A stretch of DNA of 44,567 nt, taken from NCBI GenBank assembly GCA_003252535.1, contig QKDN01000061.1, positions 1-44,567 of the forward strand, written 5' to 3'. A program made the position numbers and the translations under genes. The stretch's first letter is position 1; each line of letters opens with the position of its first letter. This stretch comes from Campylobacterota bacterium. GTDB taxonomy: Bacteria; Campylobacterota; Campylobacteria; Campylobacterales; Sulfurovaceae. The notes below the pieces were generated by a model that made no database searches, was not told the origin of the DNA, and worked only from the letters and a program-made list of their open reading frames with translations. Shown piece by piece: positions 7,493-15,491 of the stretch.

Positions 7493-8698
7493 ATGAAGAG
7501 CATACTAAAAGGGTGTGCGGTCGGCCTGCTGTCGCTGGGTACGGTGGCATATGGTGCGGATGGCGTCAAGAAGGTCGGCTTTGAGAAGGTATGGGAGGAG
7601 CACTACGGTGGCGAGGATACCGACAGGGCGATGGGTGTCATAGCGCTCGAGGACGGCGATGTCGCCGTGGTGGGCAACTGCCAGTCGTTCGATGCGAAAC
7701 AGGGTGATATCTGCCTCATCAGGGTAGATAAGGACGGCAAGACTGTATGGAGAGTGATGCTCGGCGGCGACAATGCTGAGGAGGCTGCCTCTCTCTCGAG
7801 GTCGGCGGATGGTTCGATCATGGTGGTCGGTACCAGCAGGTCGTTCAGCAAAAAAAGGGACAGGGACATCTATGTCGCCAAGGTGACACCCGATGGCAAA
7901 GGTCTCTGGCAGACAACGCTCGGCAACGAAAGCCATGAGTACGGCAGGGCGATCGCCGGCACCGATGACGGCGGGGCGATCGTAGCGGGTGAGAGAGAGT
8001 CGCTCACGACAGCGTACAAGGATATCGTACTTTACAAGATAGACAAGGACGGCTACACACTCTGGGAAAAAAGCATCGGTGGCGACCTGGAGGATAACGT
8101 CAGGGGGATGACCCGTACACTCGAAGGGAACCTTGTCCTCGTCGGGGCGCGTGAGATCGACCGGGCCGGTGACAGCGATTTCTTCGCATTCAAGATAGAC
8201 CAGAACGGCAAGGTGCTCTGGGCCAAGAATCATGGAGGGGAGTACGAAGACCAGCTCAACGGTGTGACCCCCACGCTCGACGGCGGCATCGTGGCGACCG
8301 GGTATACCCGGTCGTACGGCAGTGCACAGACCGACCTGAGCGTCATGAAGTTCAGTGCCGATGGCGAGCTGCTCTGGCACAAGATATACGGCTACAAGAG
8401 ATACGATTACGCCAACGGTGTGACCCTGACCCGTGACGGCGATGTCGTGATCGCCGGGGGGACAGACTCGATGGGAGAAGGGGTACATGATGCCTATCTG
8501 CTCGCTCTCGACAAGAACGGCGAGCTCTTCTGGTCGGGGCTCTACGGCGGGCGCAATACCGATATCGCCCATGCCATCACCCGGACGAGCGACGGGAGCA
8601 TCGTCGCGGTAGGGGAGAGCGACAGTGAGAGCAGTTCCAAGGATTTCTATATGCTCAAGCTCACCAAGACCCTTGGAGCAGCCAAGGCAGGGAAATAG
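7493..8698 (+). CDS. Secreted seven-bladed beta-propeller protein
   Basis: This 401-residue protein starts with a Sec signal peptide ending near AYGA (about residue 22), so it is periplasmic or secreted. The rest is about seven repeats of roughly 53 residues. Each has a YGG/GG-x-x-x-D-x-A segment, then a G-D/G-x-x-V-x-G turn and a D-x-x-G-x-x-L-W strand: GGEDTDRAMGV, GGDNAEEAAS, GNESHEYGRA, GGDLEDNVRG, GGEYEDQLNG, GYKRYDYANG and GGRNTDIAHA. Seven such units suggest one closed beta-propeller, similar to delta-60/PQQ-like repeat families. No catalytic residues are evident; binding or scaffold roles are possible. AGGAG lies five bases before ATG 7493; a GTG at 7490 is less likely. The ComF-like gene follows after 14 bases. 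Confidence 0.75.
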   Translation: MKSILKGCAVGLLSLGTVAYGADGVKKVGFEKVWEEHYGGEDTDRAMGVIALEDGDVAVVGNCQSFDAKQGDICLIRVDKDGKTVWRVMLGGDNAEEAASLSRSADGSIMVVGTSRSFSKKRDRDIYVAKVTPDGKGLWQTTLGNESHEYGRAIAGTDDGGAIVAGERESLTTAYKDIVLYKIDKDGYTLWEKSIGGDLEDNVRGMTRTLEGNLVLVGAREIDRAGDSDFFAFKIDQNGKVLWAKNHGGEYEDQLNGVTPTLDGGIVATGYTRSYGSAQTDLSVMKFSADGELLWHKIYGYKRYDYANGVTLTRDGDVVIAGGTDSMGEGVHDAYLLALDKNGELFWSGLYGGRNTDIAHAITRTSDGSIVAVGESDSESSSKDFYMLKLTKTLGAAKAGK

Positions 8699-8712
8699 GT
8701 CGGTAAAAGGCA

Positions 8713-9291
8713 GTGCGCTGCTACTCTTGCCACCGCTGGAGCTTCGCGCTCTTTTGTGCCGAGTGCCGCGGCAGACTGCTACAGCCGACGATCAAAAAGC
8801 GTCGTGCCGGGTCGCTCGACATCTACAGTTTTTTCAGTTACAGTACGATCGAACCGCTGCTCCTTCGCAAGCATACGAGCGAGGGGTACAGGATATACAA
8901 AGAGCTTGCGCGGATCGTGATGCGCCCCTTTGTGGAACATTACACGGAGAATCTCGGCAGGGAGATCCATCTCGTCGGGATAGACGAGAGGGTGAAGAAC
9001 GGCTATTCGCATATCGCGGTGATGATGCGCCAGATGCGGATGCGGAATGTCAAAATGGAACATGCAGCTCTCCTGAGTACCAGCAGTGTTTCGTATGCGG
9101 GCAGGAGCCTGCAATATCGACTCAACAACCCCAGGAACTTCGTTTATAACGGGAGAGAAGGAATAGAAGTTGTACTGATCGACGATATCGTTACGACCGG
9201 ACTTACACTCCAGGAAGCAAGGAGAGTATTGCAGGAGCATGGTGTGAAGGTCGATTTTGCGCTTGTTCTTGCAGATGCAGCAGAGAGTTAG
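8713..9291 (+). CDS. ComF-family phosphoribosyltransferase-like protein
   Basis: The 192-residue protein has the ComF layout: an N-terminal four-cysteine zinc-finger-like motif (CYSC and CAEC in the first 20 residues) and a C-terminal type I phosphoribosyltransferase signature, VVLIDDIVTTG, that binds the PRPP ribose-phosphate. ComF proteins are linked to DNA uptake or processing of internalised DNA in several naturally competent bacteria; that function is assumed, not shown here. The start is GTG with AAAGG just upstream. It lies 14 bases behind the secreted propeller gene, so the two may be cotranscribed although no functional link is obvious. Confidence 0.8.
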   Translation: MRCYSCHRWSFALFCAECRGRLLQPTIKKRRAGSLDIYSFFSYSTIEPLLLRKHTSEGYRIYKELARIVMRPFVEHYTENLGREIHLVGIDERVKNGYSHIAVMMRQMRMRNVKMEHAALLSTSSVSYAGRSLQYRLNNPRNFVYNGREGIEVVLIDDIVTTGLTLQEARRVLQEHGVKVDFALVLADAAES

Positions 9292-9331
9292 TATAGATAA
9301 TATAATATCTTTTTTTTAATTTTGATACAGT

Positions 9332-9337
9332 TATAAT
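9332..9337 (+). promoter_or_regulatory. Candidate -10 box for the GAF-receiver gene
   Basis: TATAAT 18 bases before the likely ATG at 9356, in an AT-rich intergenic stretch that also contains a T-run (about 9310-9317), which could help end the preceding transcript. Confidence 0.4.
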
Positions 9338-9355
9338 TCCAAAAAAGGCTTGGTA

Positions 9356-10471
9356 ATGCATATTAATTATAGCGGAGAGATCGCAAGTACCAAAGAACAG
9401 CTGATGAAAGTGATGGGGAACTTTTCGAAAATAGTCGATATCCTCAAAAAAGTTTCAGACAGCGACGAGGTCGATCTCCTCTTTTATGATGCATCAAAGG
9501 GTATGCTGTACGACAAGATCAAAGGGAATATCATCCAGACAAGCTTCCTCGAGGATCAGACCCAAAGCATACTTGCCAAAGCCTACCGCAACGGTACACC
9601 CTACTACTGTTCCTACACGCTCTACGACAAACATTACAATATCTCGATCGACAACCCCTATAAGGTCAATATCTCGACACAGATCGTCATCCCGGTGCTG
9701 GTGGGTGAGAAGGTGGTCGGGATCATCAGGTTTTCCAAGTTCAAAGGGATGTTCGAACGTTTCATACTCAAGAAACTGATGGAGCTTGAGAATGAGTTCG
9801 TCCATGTTTTCAACCTTGAGATAGAGACGAGGATCAGGAAGCTCAACGAAGACTACTTCTCGCTCGGGAGTGATGAGCTGTACAATATCATCGACAGGGT
9901 CAAGACAGGTCTTGAAAGACTTTCGAGCCATACGCACAATCCCGAGATACAAAAGCTGCTCTTCCGCGCAGAAGAGAATCTCGAGTCGGTCTGTGAATAT
10001 CTCAATCCTACCGAATATGTCGAACAGATCGCCAAGGAGAGCGAGGAGCTCGTCGAACAGACCAGCCACGAGGAATACAAGCATTACCATATCCTGCTCG
10101 CCGATGATGTCGAGATGAACGTACGCATCCTCAATGCTATGATCAAGAGCGACAAGCACTACGAGATATCGTTCGCTTATGACGGTCTCGATGCGCTCAG
10201 GAAGATCGAAGAGGCGAAGGAGAAGAACAACAGTATCAATATCCTTTTCCTCGATCACTATATGCCGGGCAAGGTCGGTCTCGAGGTTGCACAGACGATA
10301 CGTGAGAACGAAAAGCTCCACGGGGACAAGAAGATAACGATCGTTTCTATTACCAACGATCCAAAGGCGATAGAATCCCAGAAGCATCTCTATGATTACC
10401 ATATTTCCAAACCTTTTGTGAAGTCCGATATCATGGAAGTCCTTGACAAGATCCAGCACGATTCTCATTAA
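9356..10471 (+). CDS. GAF-like domain plus response-regulator receiver protein
   Basis: This 371-residue cytoplasmic protein has an N-terminal GAF-like sensory domain (about residues 20-155, ending in the VIPVLVGEKVVGIIRF strands). A helical linker (about 160-235) leads to a C-terminal receiver domain (about 240-367). The receiver has the acidic pair in LLADDVEMN, the phospho-acceptor aspartate in LFLDHYMPG, the switch threonine/serine region IVSITND and the lysine in SKPF. There is no DNA-binding or enzymatic output, so it likely signals by protein contact or works in a phosphorelay. No histidine kinase is adjacent. AAGG about eight bases upstream supports ATG 9356 over TTG 9350. Confidence 0.8.
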   Translation: MHINYSGEIASTKEQLMKVMGNFSKIVDILKKVSDSDEVDLLFYDASKGMLYDKIKGNIIQTSFLEDQTQSILAKAYRNGTPYYCSYTLYDKHYNISIDNPYKVNISTQIVIPVLVGEKVVGIIRFSKFKGMFERFILKKLMELENEFVHVFNLEIETRIRKLNEDYFSLGSDELYNIIDRVKTGLERLSSHTHNPEIQKLLFRAEENLESVCEYLNPTEYVEQIAKESEELVEQTSHEEYKHYHILLADDVEMNVRILNAMIKSDKHYEISFAYDGLDALRKIEEAKEKNNSINILFLDHYMPGKVGLEVAQTIRENEKLHGDKKITIVSITNDPKAIESQKHLYDYHISKPFVKSDIMEVLDKIQHDSH

Positions 10472-10517
10472 CCTTTGATTAATATTTCGTTAATCTAATT
10501 TATTGTACTATTGCAGT

Positions 10518-11201
10518 ATGAGAAAAATAATAGTTAGATTCACAGCAATTGTATTTATAGGTTTGTTTGGTGCTTCTGTGCTTAATGCAGGATATGTCGA
10601 AGCGGATAAGATCGAGATGGATCTCTATGTCGTAAAAGAACAGTGCAAAATGGTTGAAAAAAGACTTGAAGAGGAGAAGAAGAAGTATTTCAACCACGCG
10701 ACTATCAACGCATACGAGAAACTTTCGCAAAAGTATCAGAATAAAAAAGTCAAGATCCAAAAAGAGAGAGACGAGATCGTAGGGTCGCTTGACAGTTTCA
10801 ACGCGAAGCTCAAAAAGCTCGAGGGTCAGATATCGACCATCAGCGGTCCGCTCCATGTAGAGGTCGACCTGGAGAGACAGGAGATGTTCGTCTACAAGGG
10901 CGATACGCTGGTGTACTTCTGGCGTGTCTCTACGGCGATGAACGGCTACTATACCCCGACGGGTACATTCAGACCGTACCATACCGCTGCGATGCACTAC
11001 TCCAAGCAGTATGACGATGCACCGATGCCATACTCGGTATTCTTCAAAGACGGGTTTGCTATACACGGTACCAACTATGTCAAGAGTCTCGGGCGCAGGG
11101 CATCGCACGGCTGTGTGAGACTCCACCCGTCAAACGCCAACAAGCTCTATAATCTTGTCCGCGCGAACGGTTATGGCAATACGACGATCAAGATAAAGTA
11201 A
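10518..11201 (+). CDS. Periplasmic L,D-transpeptidase (YkuD) with coiled coil
   Basis: This 227-residue protein has a signal peptide ending near LNA (residue 24). A charged, predicted coiled-coil region (about 30-105) follows, then a YkuD catalytic domain (about 110-227). The active-site motif is present: HGT, then about a dozen residues on, ASHGCVRL with the catalytic cysteine. Such enzymes cross-link peptidoglycan by 3-3 bonds or attach proteins to it; some Campylobacterota homologues trim peptidoglycan and set cell shape. I chose ATG 10518 because the signal peptide begins there; the upstream TTG adds five non-signal residues. It heads a probable operon: the TRAP gene follows after seven bases. 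Confidence 0.85.
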   Translation: MRKIIVRFTAIVFIGLFGASVLNAGYVEADKIEMDLYVVKEQCKMVEKRLEEEKKKYFNHATINAYEKLSQKYQNKKVKIQKERDEIVGSLDSFNAKLKKLEGQISTISGPLHVEVDLERQEMFVYKGDTLVYFWRVSTAMNGYYTPTGTFRPYHTAAMHYSKQYDDAPMPYSVFFKDGFAIHGTNYVKSLGRRASHGCVRLHPSNANKLYNLVRANGYGNTTIKIK

Positions 11202-11208
11202 CCCTCCA

Positions 11209-13089
11209 TTGGCCGCCAAAAAGCTCACAGCCATACTCGAGTCGCTCTCCAGAGGGGGCGGCTTTCTCTCATCCCTCCTTGTCATCGCACTTATCTTTCT
11301 GGTCGCTTATGATGCGCTGATGCGCTATCTTTTCGCCTCGGGTTCTATCGCGCTCCAGGAGGTCGAGTGGCATATTTTCGCCGTCCTCTTCCTGGTCGGT
11401 ATCTCCTATACCCTGCTGCATGACAAGCATGTGCGTGTCGATATTTTCTTCGAATCCTACAGCGACGATACAAAACGGATCATGCAGATCGTCTCTATGG
11501 CATTGCTGGTGATCCCGTTCTCGGCTCTGATAGCTGTAGGTGGATGGGATATGGCGCTCCAGAGCTATCAGCAGCACGAGATATCGAGCGACCCGGGCGG
11601 TCTTACCCATCGCTACCTGATCAAAGGGGTCGTTGCCGTGGCGTTCGTGCTGCTGATCCTCCAGGCGCTCAGCGAGATCATCAAGTCCTACAGCGCCCTG
11701 AGCCGCAGGGACACCCTTTTCAAAGTGATCGCAGCACTTCTTCTCTTTGCTCTCCTCTCCTATCTTGGGGTAGCATATGAGTGGGACTATATCGTGGAGC
11801 CGCTGCTCCTGATGCTTTTTGGATCGCTGGCGATGCTGATGGCAGGGTTCCATGTGGCATTCGTCTTTGCGGGGGTGGCGCTCTATTTTGCCCTCGTGAC
11901 GAAGGGGATGGGATTCCTCGCTTTCGAGATGCTCCCCTACCGCATCTACGGTATCATGGACAATGTCACACTGATGGCTGTACCGCTCTTCATCTTTATG
12001 GGGCTTATCCTCGAGAAGTCAAAGATGGCGGAGACCCTCCTGATCTCGATGGGGAGACTTTTCGGTCCCGTTAGGGGAGGACTGGCGATCTCGGTGGTAC
12101 TGGTGGGTGCGATCCTCGCTGCGAGTACCGGTATCGTCGGCGCTTCGGTGGTGATGATGAGCCTCATCGCCCTCCCGCTGATGCTCAGGCACGGCTACTC
12201 CGCGCCGCTTGCGAGCGGTACGATCGCGGCGAGCGGTACGCTGGGGCAGATCATCCCGCCGTCGATCGTACTGATCATCCTCGGCGACCAGATGCATCTC
12301 AGCGTCGGCGACCTTTTCAAGGCTGCCGTCATCCCGGGGCTCCTTCTGGTGGCGCTCTATATCCTTTTCATCCTTGTCGCTTCGTTCATCAAGCGTGATC
12401 TTGCACCCGCTATCGTCAGTGACGAACCCTATGGCAAGACCCTCAAAGAGGCGCTCAAGGCGATCTTCGCCCCGCTCCTCCTCATCGCTGTCGTGCTCGG
12501 TTCGATATTCAGCGGGATCGCTTCGCCCACCGAGTCGGCGTCCATCGGCGCGCTCGGTGCGATGGTGCTGGCATGGAGCTACGGCGAGCTCAATCCCGGG
12601 TTGATCCGATACGCCTCGACCCAGACGGTCAAGCTCACAGCAATGATCTTCATGATCCTTATCGGTGCGACCGCCTTCTCGCTCATCTTCCACGAATTCG
12701 GCGGCGGCGATCTCGCGCTGGAGTTCTTCAGCGGCGATGTCAAGAGCGTATGGCTCTTTGTTCTGATCTCGATGACGGTGATCTTCCTCCTGGGCTTTTT
12801 CATCGATTTTATCGAGATCGCATTCGTCGTCGTGCCGATCCTCGTCCCCATCGTCCATTCACTGGGGATCGACCCGGTGTGGTTCGCGGTCCTTATCGCG
12901 CTCAACCTCCAGGCATCCTTCCTCACGCCCCCTTTCGGATTCGCCCTTTTCTATCTCAAGGGGGCTGCCGGGGAGAGCGTCAGGACGGGCGACATCTATC
13001 GCGGTGTCGTACCGTTCATCGTCTTGCAGCTTGTCGCACTGCTGATCGTCGCATTCTATCCGGATATCATCTATCTCCTGGGGAAATAG
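11209..13089 (+). CDS. TRAP transporter permease, fused small and large subunits (DctQ-DctM)
   Basis: TRAP transporters use ion gradients to import carboxylates or similar solutes captured by a periplasmic binding protein. This 626-residue protein has an N-terminal four-helix DctQ-like part (about 1-170) and then a DctM-like large permease with about 12 helices (about 190-626). Recognisable DctM segments include PLFIFMGLIL, ASTGIVGASVVMM and GTLGQIIPPS. The natural Q-M fusion is well known. No periplasmic DctP-type binding protein is encoded in this window, so the substrate is unknown. The start is TTG, seven bases after the transpeptidase stop. The TlpA-like gene follows after one base. Confidence 0.92.
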   Translation: MAAKKLTAILESLSRGGGFLSSLLVIALIFLVAYDALMRYLFASGSIALQEVEWHIFAVLFLVGISYTLLHDKHVRVDIFFESYSDDTKRIMQIVSMALLVIPFSALIAVGGWDMALQSYQQHEISSDPGGLTHRYLIKGVVAVAFVLLILQALSEIIKSYSALSRRDTLFKVIAALLLFALLSYLGVAYEWDYIVEPLLLMLFGSLAMLMAGFHVAFVFAGVALYFALVTKGMGFLAFEMLPYRIYGIMDNVTLMAVPLFIFMGLILEKSKMAETLLISMGRLFGPVRGGLAISVVLVGAILAASTGIVGASVVMMSLIALPLMLRHGYSAPLASGTIAASGTLGQIIPPSIVLIILGDQMHLSVGDLFKAAVIPGLLLVALYILFILVASFIKRDLAPAIVSDEPYGKTLKEALKAIFAPLLLIAVVLGSIFSGIASPTESASIGALGAMVLAWSYGELNPGLIRYASTQTVKLTAMIFMILIGATAFSLIFHEFGGGDLALEFFSGDVKSVWLFVLISMTVIFLLGFFIDFIEIAFVVVPILVPIVHSLGIDPVWFAVLIALNLQASFLTPPFGFALFYLKGAAGESVRTGDIYRGVVPFIVLQLVALLIVAFYPDIIYLLGK

Positions 13090-13090
13090 T

Positions 13091-13621
13091 ATGTTCAGGA
13101 TCACGAGGGAGTCGGTCATACGTCATCTGAAGGAGATCGTCCTGTGGATCGTCGTAGGTGCTATCATTCTCAATCTCGTCAGTTACCTCCGCCAGCCTGA
13201 GGTCACCGAAAAAACGCTTCCCGGGCTGACGCTTGAGACCGTAGGGGGAAAAAATATCGATCTGGCGATCTACCGGGGCAAACCGCTCGTGATCCACTTC
13301 TGGGCGACATGGTGCCCCACCTGCAAGCTCGAAACCCCCAATATCGACAACCTCTCGAAATCCTACAATGTCCTCACCGTCGCTGTCAACTCGGGCAGTG
13401 ATGAGGATATCAGGAATTTTCTCAGCGAAAAGGGGGTCGGCTTCAATGTGGTCAACGACAGACAGGGGAAGTTTGCCTCGATGATGCATGTCGAGGTATT
13501 CCCGAGTACATTCTTCTATGATGCATCGGGGAATCTCGCTTTCATAGAAGTAGGGTATACGACGATAGCGGGGCTCCATGCGAGGATGAAGTGGCTCGAG
13601 GAGAAGGGGGCTGAGCGGTGA
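13091..13621 (+). CDS. Membrane-anchored TlpA-like thioredoxin-fold protein
   Basis: This 176-residue protein has one N-terminal membrane helix (about residues 16-32) and a periplasmic thioredoxin-fold domain. The domain carries the redox motif WCPTC after FWAT, and a conserved cis-proline in VFPST. It belongs to the TlpA/ResA/ScsD-like group that reduces or oxidises disulfides in exported proteins. The partner cannot be named. It starts one base after the TRAP gene and its last four bases overlap the start of the AlkD-like gene, so the four genes from 10518 to 14325 look like one transcript. Confidence 0.88.
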   Translation: MFRITRESVIRHLKEIVLWIVVGAIILNLVSYLRQPEVTEKTLPGLTLETVGGKNIDLAIYRGKPLVIHFWATWCPTCKLETPNIDNLSKSYNVLTVAVNSGSDEDIRNFLSEKGVGFNVVNDRQGKFASMMHVEVFPSTFFYDASGNLAFIEVGYTTIAGLHARMKWLEEKGAER

Positions 13622-14325
13622 ACCAGATCGTAGCCGATGAACTTCACGCCTACGCCAATCCTGCCAAGATACCCGACTATATGCGGTTCTTCAAGACGGG
13701 GAAGGGGGATTACGGCGAGGGCGATCTCTTCCTTGGGATCAAGGTGCCCGATACGAGGAAGGTGGTCAGAAAACACTTCACCGCCCTCTCGATGGAGGAG
13801 ATCGGAGAGTTCCTCTCCTCACCGTACCATGAGCACCGTCTCTTCGCCTTGCTGGTACTCGCCGAGAGGTACAAGGCGAAGCAGTTCGCCGCCCTGAGAG
13901 AGGATATCTACAGCTTCTACATCGAGAACACTGCTCGGATCAACAACTGGGATCTCGTCGATGTCACCGCCCCGCATATCGTCGGCGCCCATCTCCTCGG
14001 GAGGGACAGAGGGCTCCTCTACGATTTCGCCCGCAGTGATGACTTGTGGCAAAAACGGATCGCGATCATCTCTTCCTTTGCGTTCATCGATAAAGGGGAG
14101 TTCGGCGACACTTTCGCCATCAGTGACATCCTCCTCCGTGACACCCACGATCTGATCCACAAGGCAGTGGGCTGGGCGATACGCAATGTCGGCAACAAGG
14201 ACACCGAAGCGATGCTTGCCTACCTCGCCCCCCGCTACAAGAGCATGCCCCGTACGATGCTCCGCTACGCCATCGAGAAGCTCGATGAGGATATGCGGCA
14301 GAGGTATCTGAAGGGGTTGGTGTAG
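13618..14325 (+). CDS. AlkD-like DNA alkylation repair protein
   Basis: AlkD proteins are HEAT-like-repeat DNA glycosylases that remove positively charged 3-methyl- and 7-methyl-purines. The 235-residue length is typical. The family motif INNWDLVD (with the catalytic-type aspartate) is near residue 115, and WQKRIAIIS, matching the conserved W-x-R-R-x-A-I, is near 145. The GTG start overlaps the preceding stop codon in GTGA, a translational-coupling arrangement. The link to the TRAP and thioredoxin genes is positional only. Confidence 0.88.
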   Translation: MNQIVADELHAYANPAKIPDYMRFFKTGKGDYGEGDLFLGIKVPDTRKVVRKHFTALSMEEIGEFLSSPYHEHRLFALLVLAERYKAKQFAALREDIYSFYIENTARINNWDLVDVTAPHIVGAHLLGRDRGLLYDFARSDDLWQKRIAIISSFAFIDKGEFGDTFAISDILLRDTHDLIHKAVGWAIRNVGNKDTEAMLAYLAPRYKSMPRTMLRYAIEKLDEDMRQRYLKGLV

Positions 14326-14389
14326 ATTTTACCCATAATCTTTGTGAATGTTACAGAAGTCGGAGATTTATATTGTAAAGAGTAATATC

Positions 14390-14408
14390 CCAAAGCCGTA
14401 AGCTTTGG
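14390..14408. terminator. Hairpin between convergent genes
   Basis: A perfect stem CCAAAGC/GCTTTGG with loop CGTAA lies between the plus-strand AlkD-like gene (stop 14325) and the minus-strand small gene (stop 14432). No clear T-run follows on either strand, so bidirectional termination is tentative. Confidence 0.4.
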
Positions 14409-14431
14409 AACGGGGAGCGATGCAGAGGCGT

Positions 14432-14596
14432 TTATTTCCCCTTTTTCATCTTTTTCCCTTTTGCAATCTTTTCTTCATCTTTATAGTGCTTGATATTCTT
14501 TTTGATTTCCTGTTTTAGCTCTTGCTTGAGCATACTGTCCATTTTCTTGCGGATCATCTTCTTGATATACTTTTTGGCTGCTTTCTTGTCGATCAT
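14432..14596 (-). CDS. Small lysine-rich protein
   Basis: This 54-residue, strongly basic protein starts at an ATG with an excellent AAGGAG Shine-Dalgarno six bases upstream, the main evidence that it is real. Longer in-frame starts lack such a site. It begins MIDKKAAKKYIKKMIRKKM and is predicted helical with many lysines and no membrane segment. It ends KGKKMKKGK. A nucleic-acid-binding or ribosome-associated role is possible but I do not recognise the family. Confidence 0.55.
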   Translation of the reverse strand: MIDKKAAKKYIKKMIRKKMDSMLKQELKQEIKKNIKHYKDEEKIAKGKKMKKGK

Positions 14597-14725
14597 TCGA
14601 AACTCCTTGAAATGAATTTGTATTACAAAAACTATCATAGGATAAAATACCTTTAGAGGGTATAAAACAGACTCTATACGAGAAAAGCAGTAAAAAATGC
14701 TTATCGGCTATATTATGTAAGACAA

Positions 14726-15391
14726 CTATTTATAGAATATTTTTTGCACTATTTCCAAAGTCTTTTTATCGATCTCATACTCTCCGCCGCCACCAAAAAT
14801 AATTGCCTGAAACTTTTGGTAAATATATTTGCGATTATAGTCGATTCCAACGACCAAAATATCCTCTTTTTCATCGATGAAAAAGTTGTAATATTTGATC
14901 TTTCTGCGACTTTCCTTTTCTCTTTTTTTATAGTCACTAAAAGCTATATTGATGAACTTGAACTTATCACCCTCTACACATAGTGTTGATTGGCAACTAT
15001 ATTGTTCATAGAATGTTCTATTGATTATTTCCAGACTCTTTTTATCGATCTTATATTTGGTACCACCACCCAGAAACTTGGCAGTGAACTCTTGATCGAT
15101 ATCATTCCGATCCAGGTCTATCCCTACTGTCAGTGTATTCTGCTCTTCATCGACGAAAAAGTTATAATTCTTGATACTGCTGATGTTTTCATGTTCGCTC
15201 ATTATATAATCCTTGAACACCTGATCAATGATCTCAATGACCCGACCCTCGATACACAATGAGGATTCGCAAGTGTTATTCTTGAAAAGATAGTCTGTAT
15301 CATTGAGCCACTCCTTTCTCAGATCATCAGTAACTGCAAAAGTGCCGGAAACCAGAAGAGACATGAGCAAGACTATACTGCTAAATTTCAT
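14726..15391 (-). CDS. Secreted protein with two tandem copies of an unknown domain
   Basis: This 221-residue protein has a signal peptide (about 1-19, ending TFA). The mature part is an internal duplication. Residues 41-129 and 133-221 align along their whole length, sharing C-x-S-x-L-C-x-E-G, Y-N-F-F-x-D-E, V-G-I-D and F-G-G-G motifs, and an end K-I/E-I-D-K-K-S/T-L-E-I. The paired cysteines at the start of each copy could form a disulfide. I do not recognise the domain. The region is AT-rich compared with most of the window. AGAGGA precedes the ATG and an ATTATA (TATAAT on this strand) lies at 15439-15444. Confidence 0.75.
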   Translation of the reverse strand: MKFSSIVLLMSLLVSGTFAVTDDLRKEWLNDTDYLFKNNTCESSLCIEGRVIEIIDQVFKDYIMSEHENISSIKNYNFFVDEEQNTLTVGIDLDRNDIDQEFTAKFLGGGTKYKIDKKSLEIINRTFYEQYSCQSTLCVEGDKFKFINIAFSDYKKREKESRRKIKYYNFFIDEKEDILVVGIDYNRKYIYQKFQAIIFGGGGEYEIDKKTLEIVQKIFYK

Positions 15392-15438
15392 AACAATCCT
15401 CTCTTTTAATCTTACACAGATTTTATGTTGATGCAGAT

Positions 15439-15444
15439 ATTATA
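15439..15444 (-). promoter_or_regulatory. Candidate -10 box for the duplicated-domain gene
   Basis: TATAAT on the minus strand, 48 bases upstream of the ATG at 15391, in an AT-rich gap between it and the end of the large DUF3131 gene. Confidence 0.4.
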
Positions 15445-15491
15445 ACACAGAAAAAACAGAAGATATTAAGTGGACGACGAAACGGCAGGCT

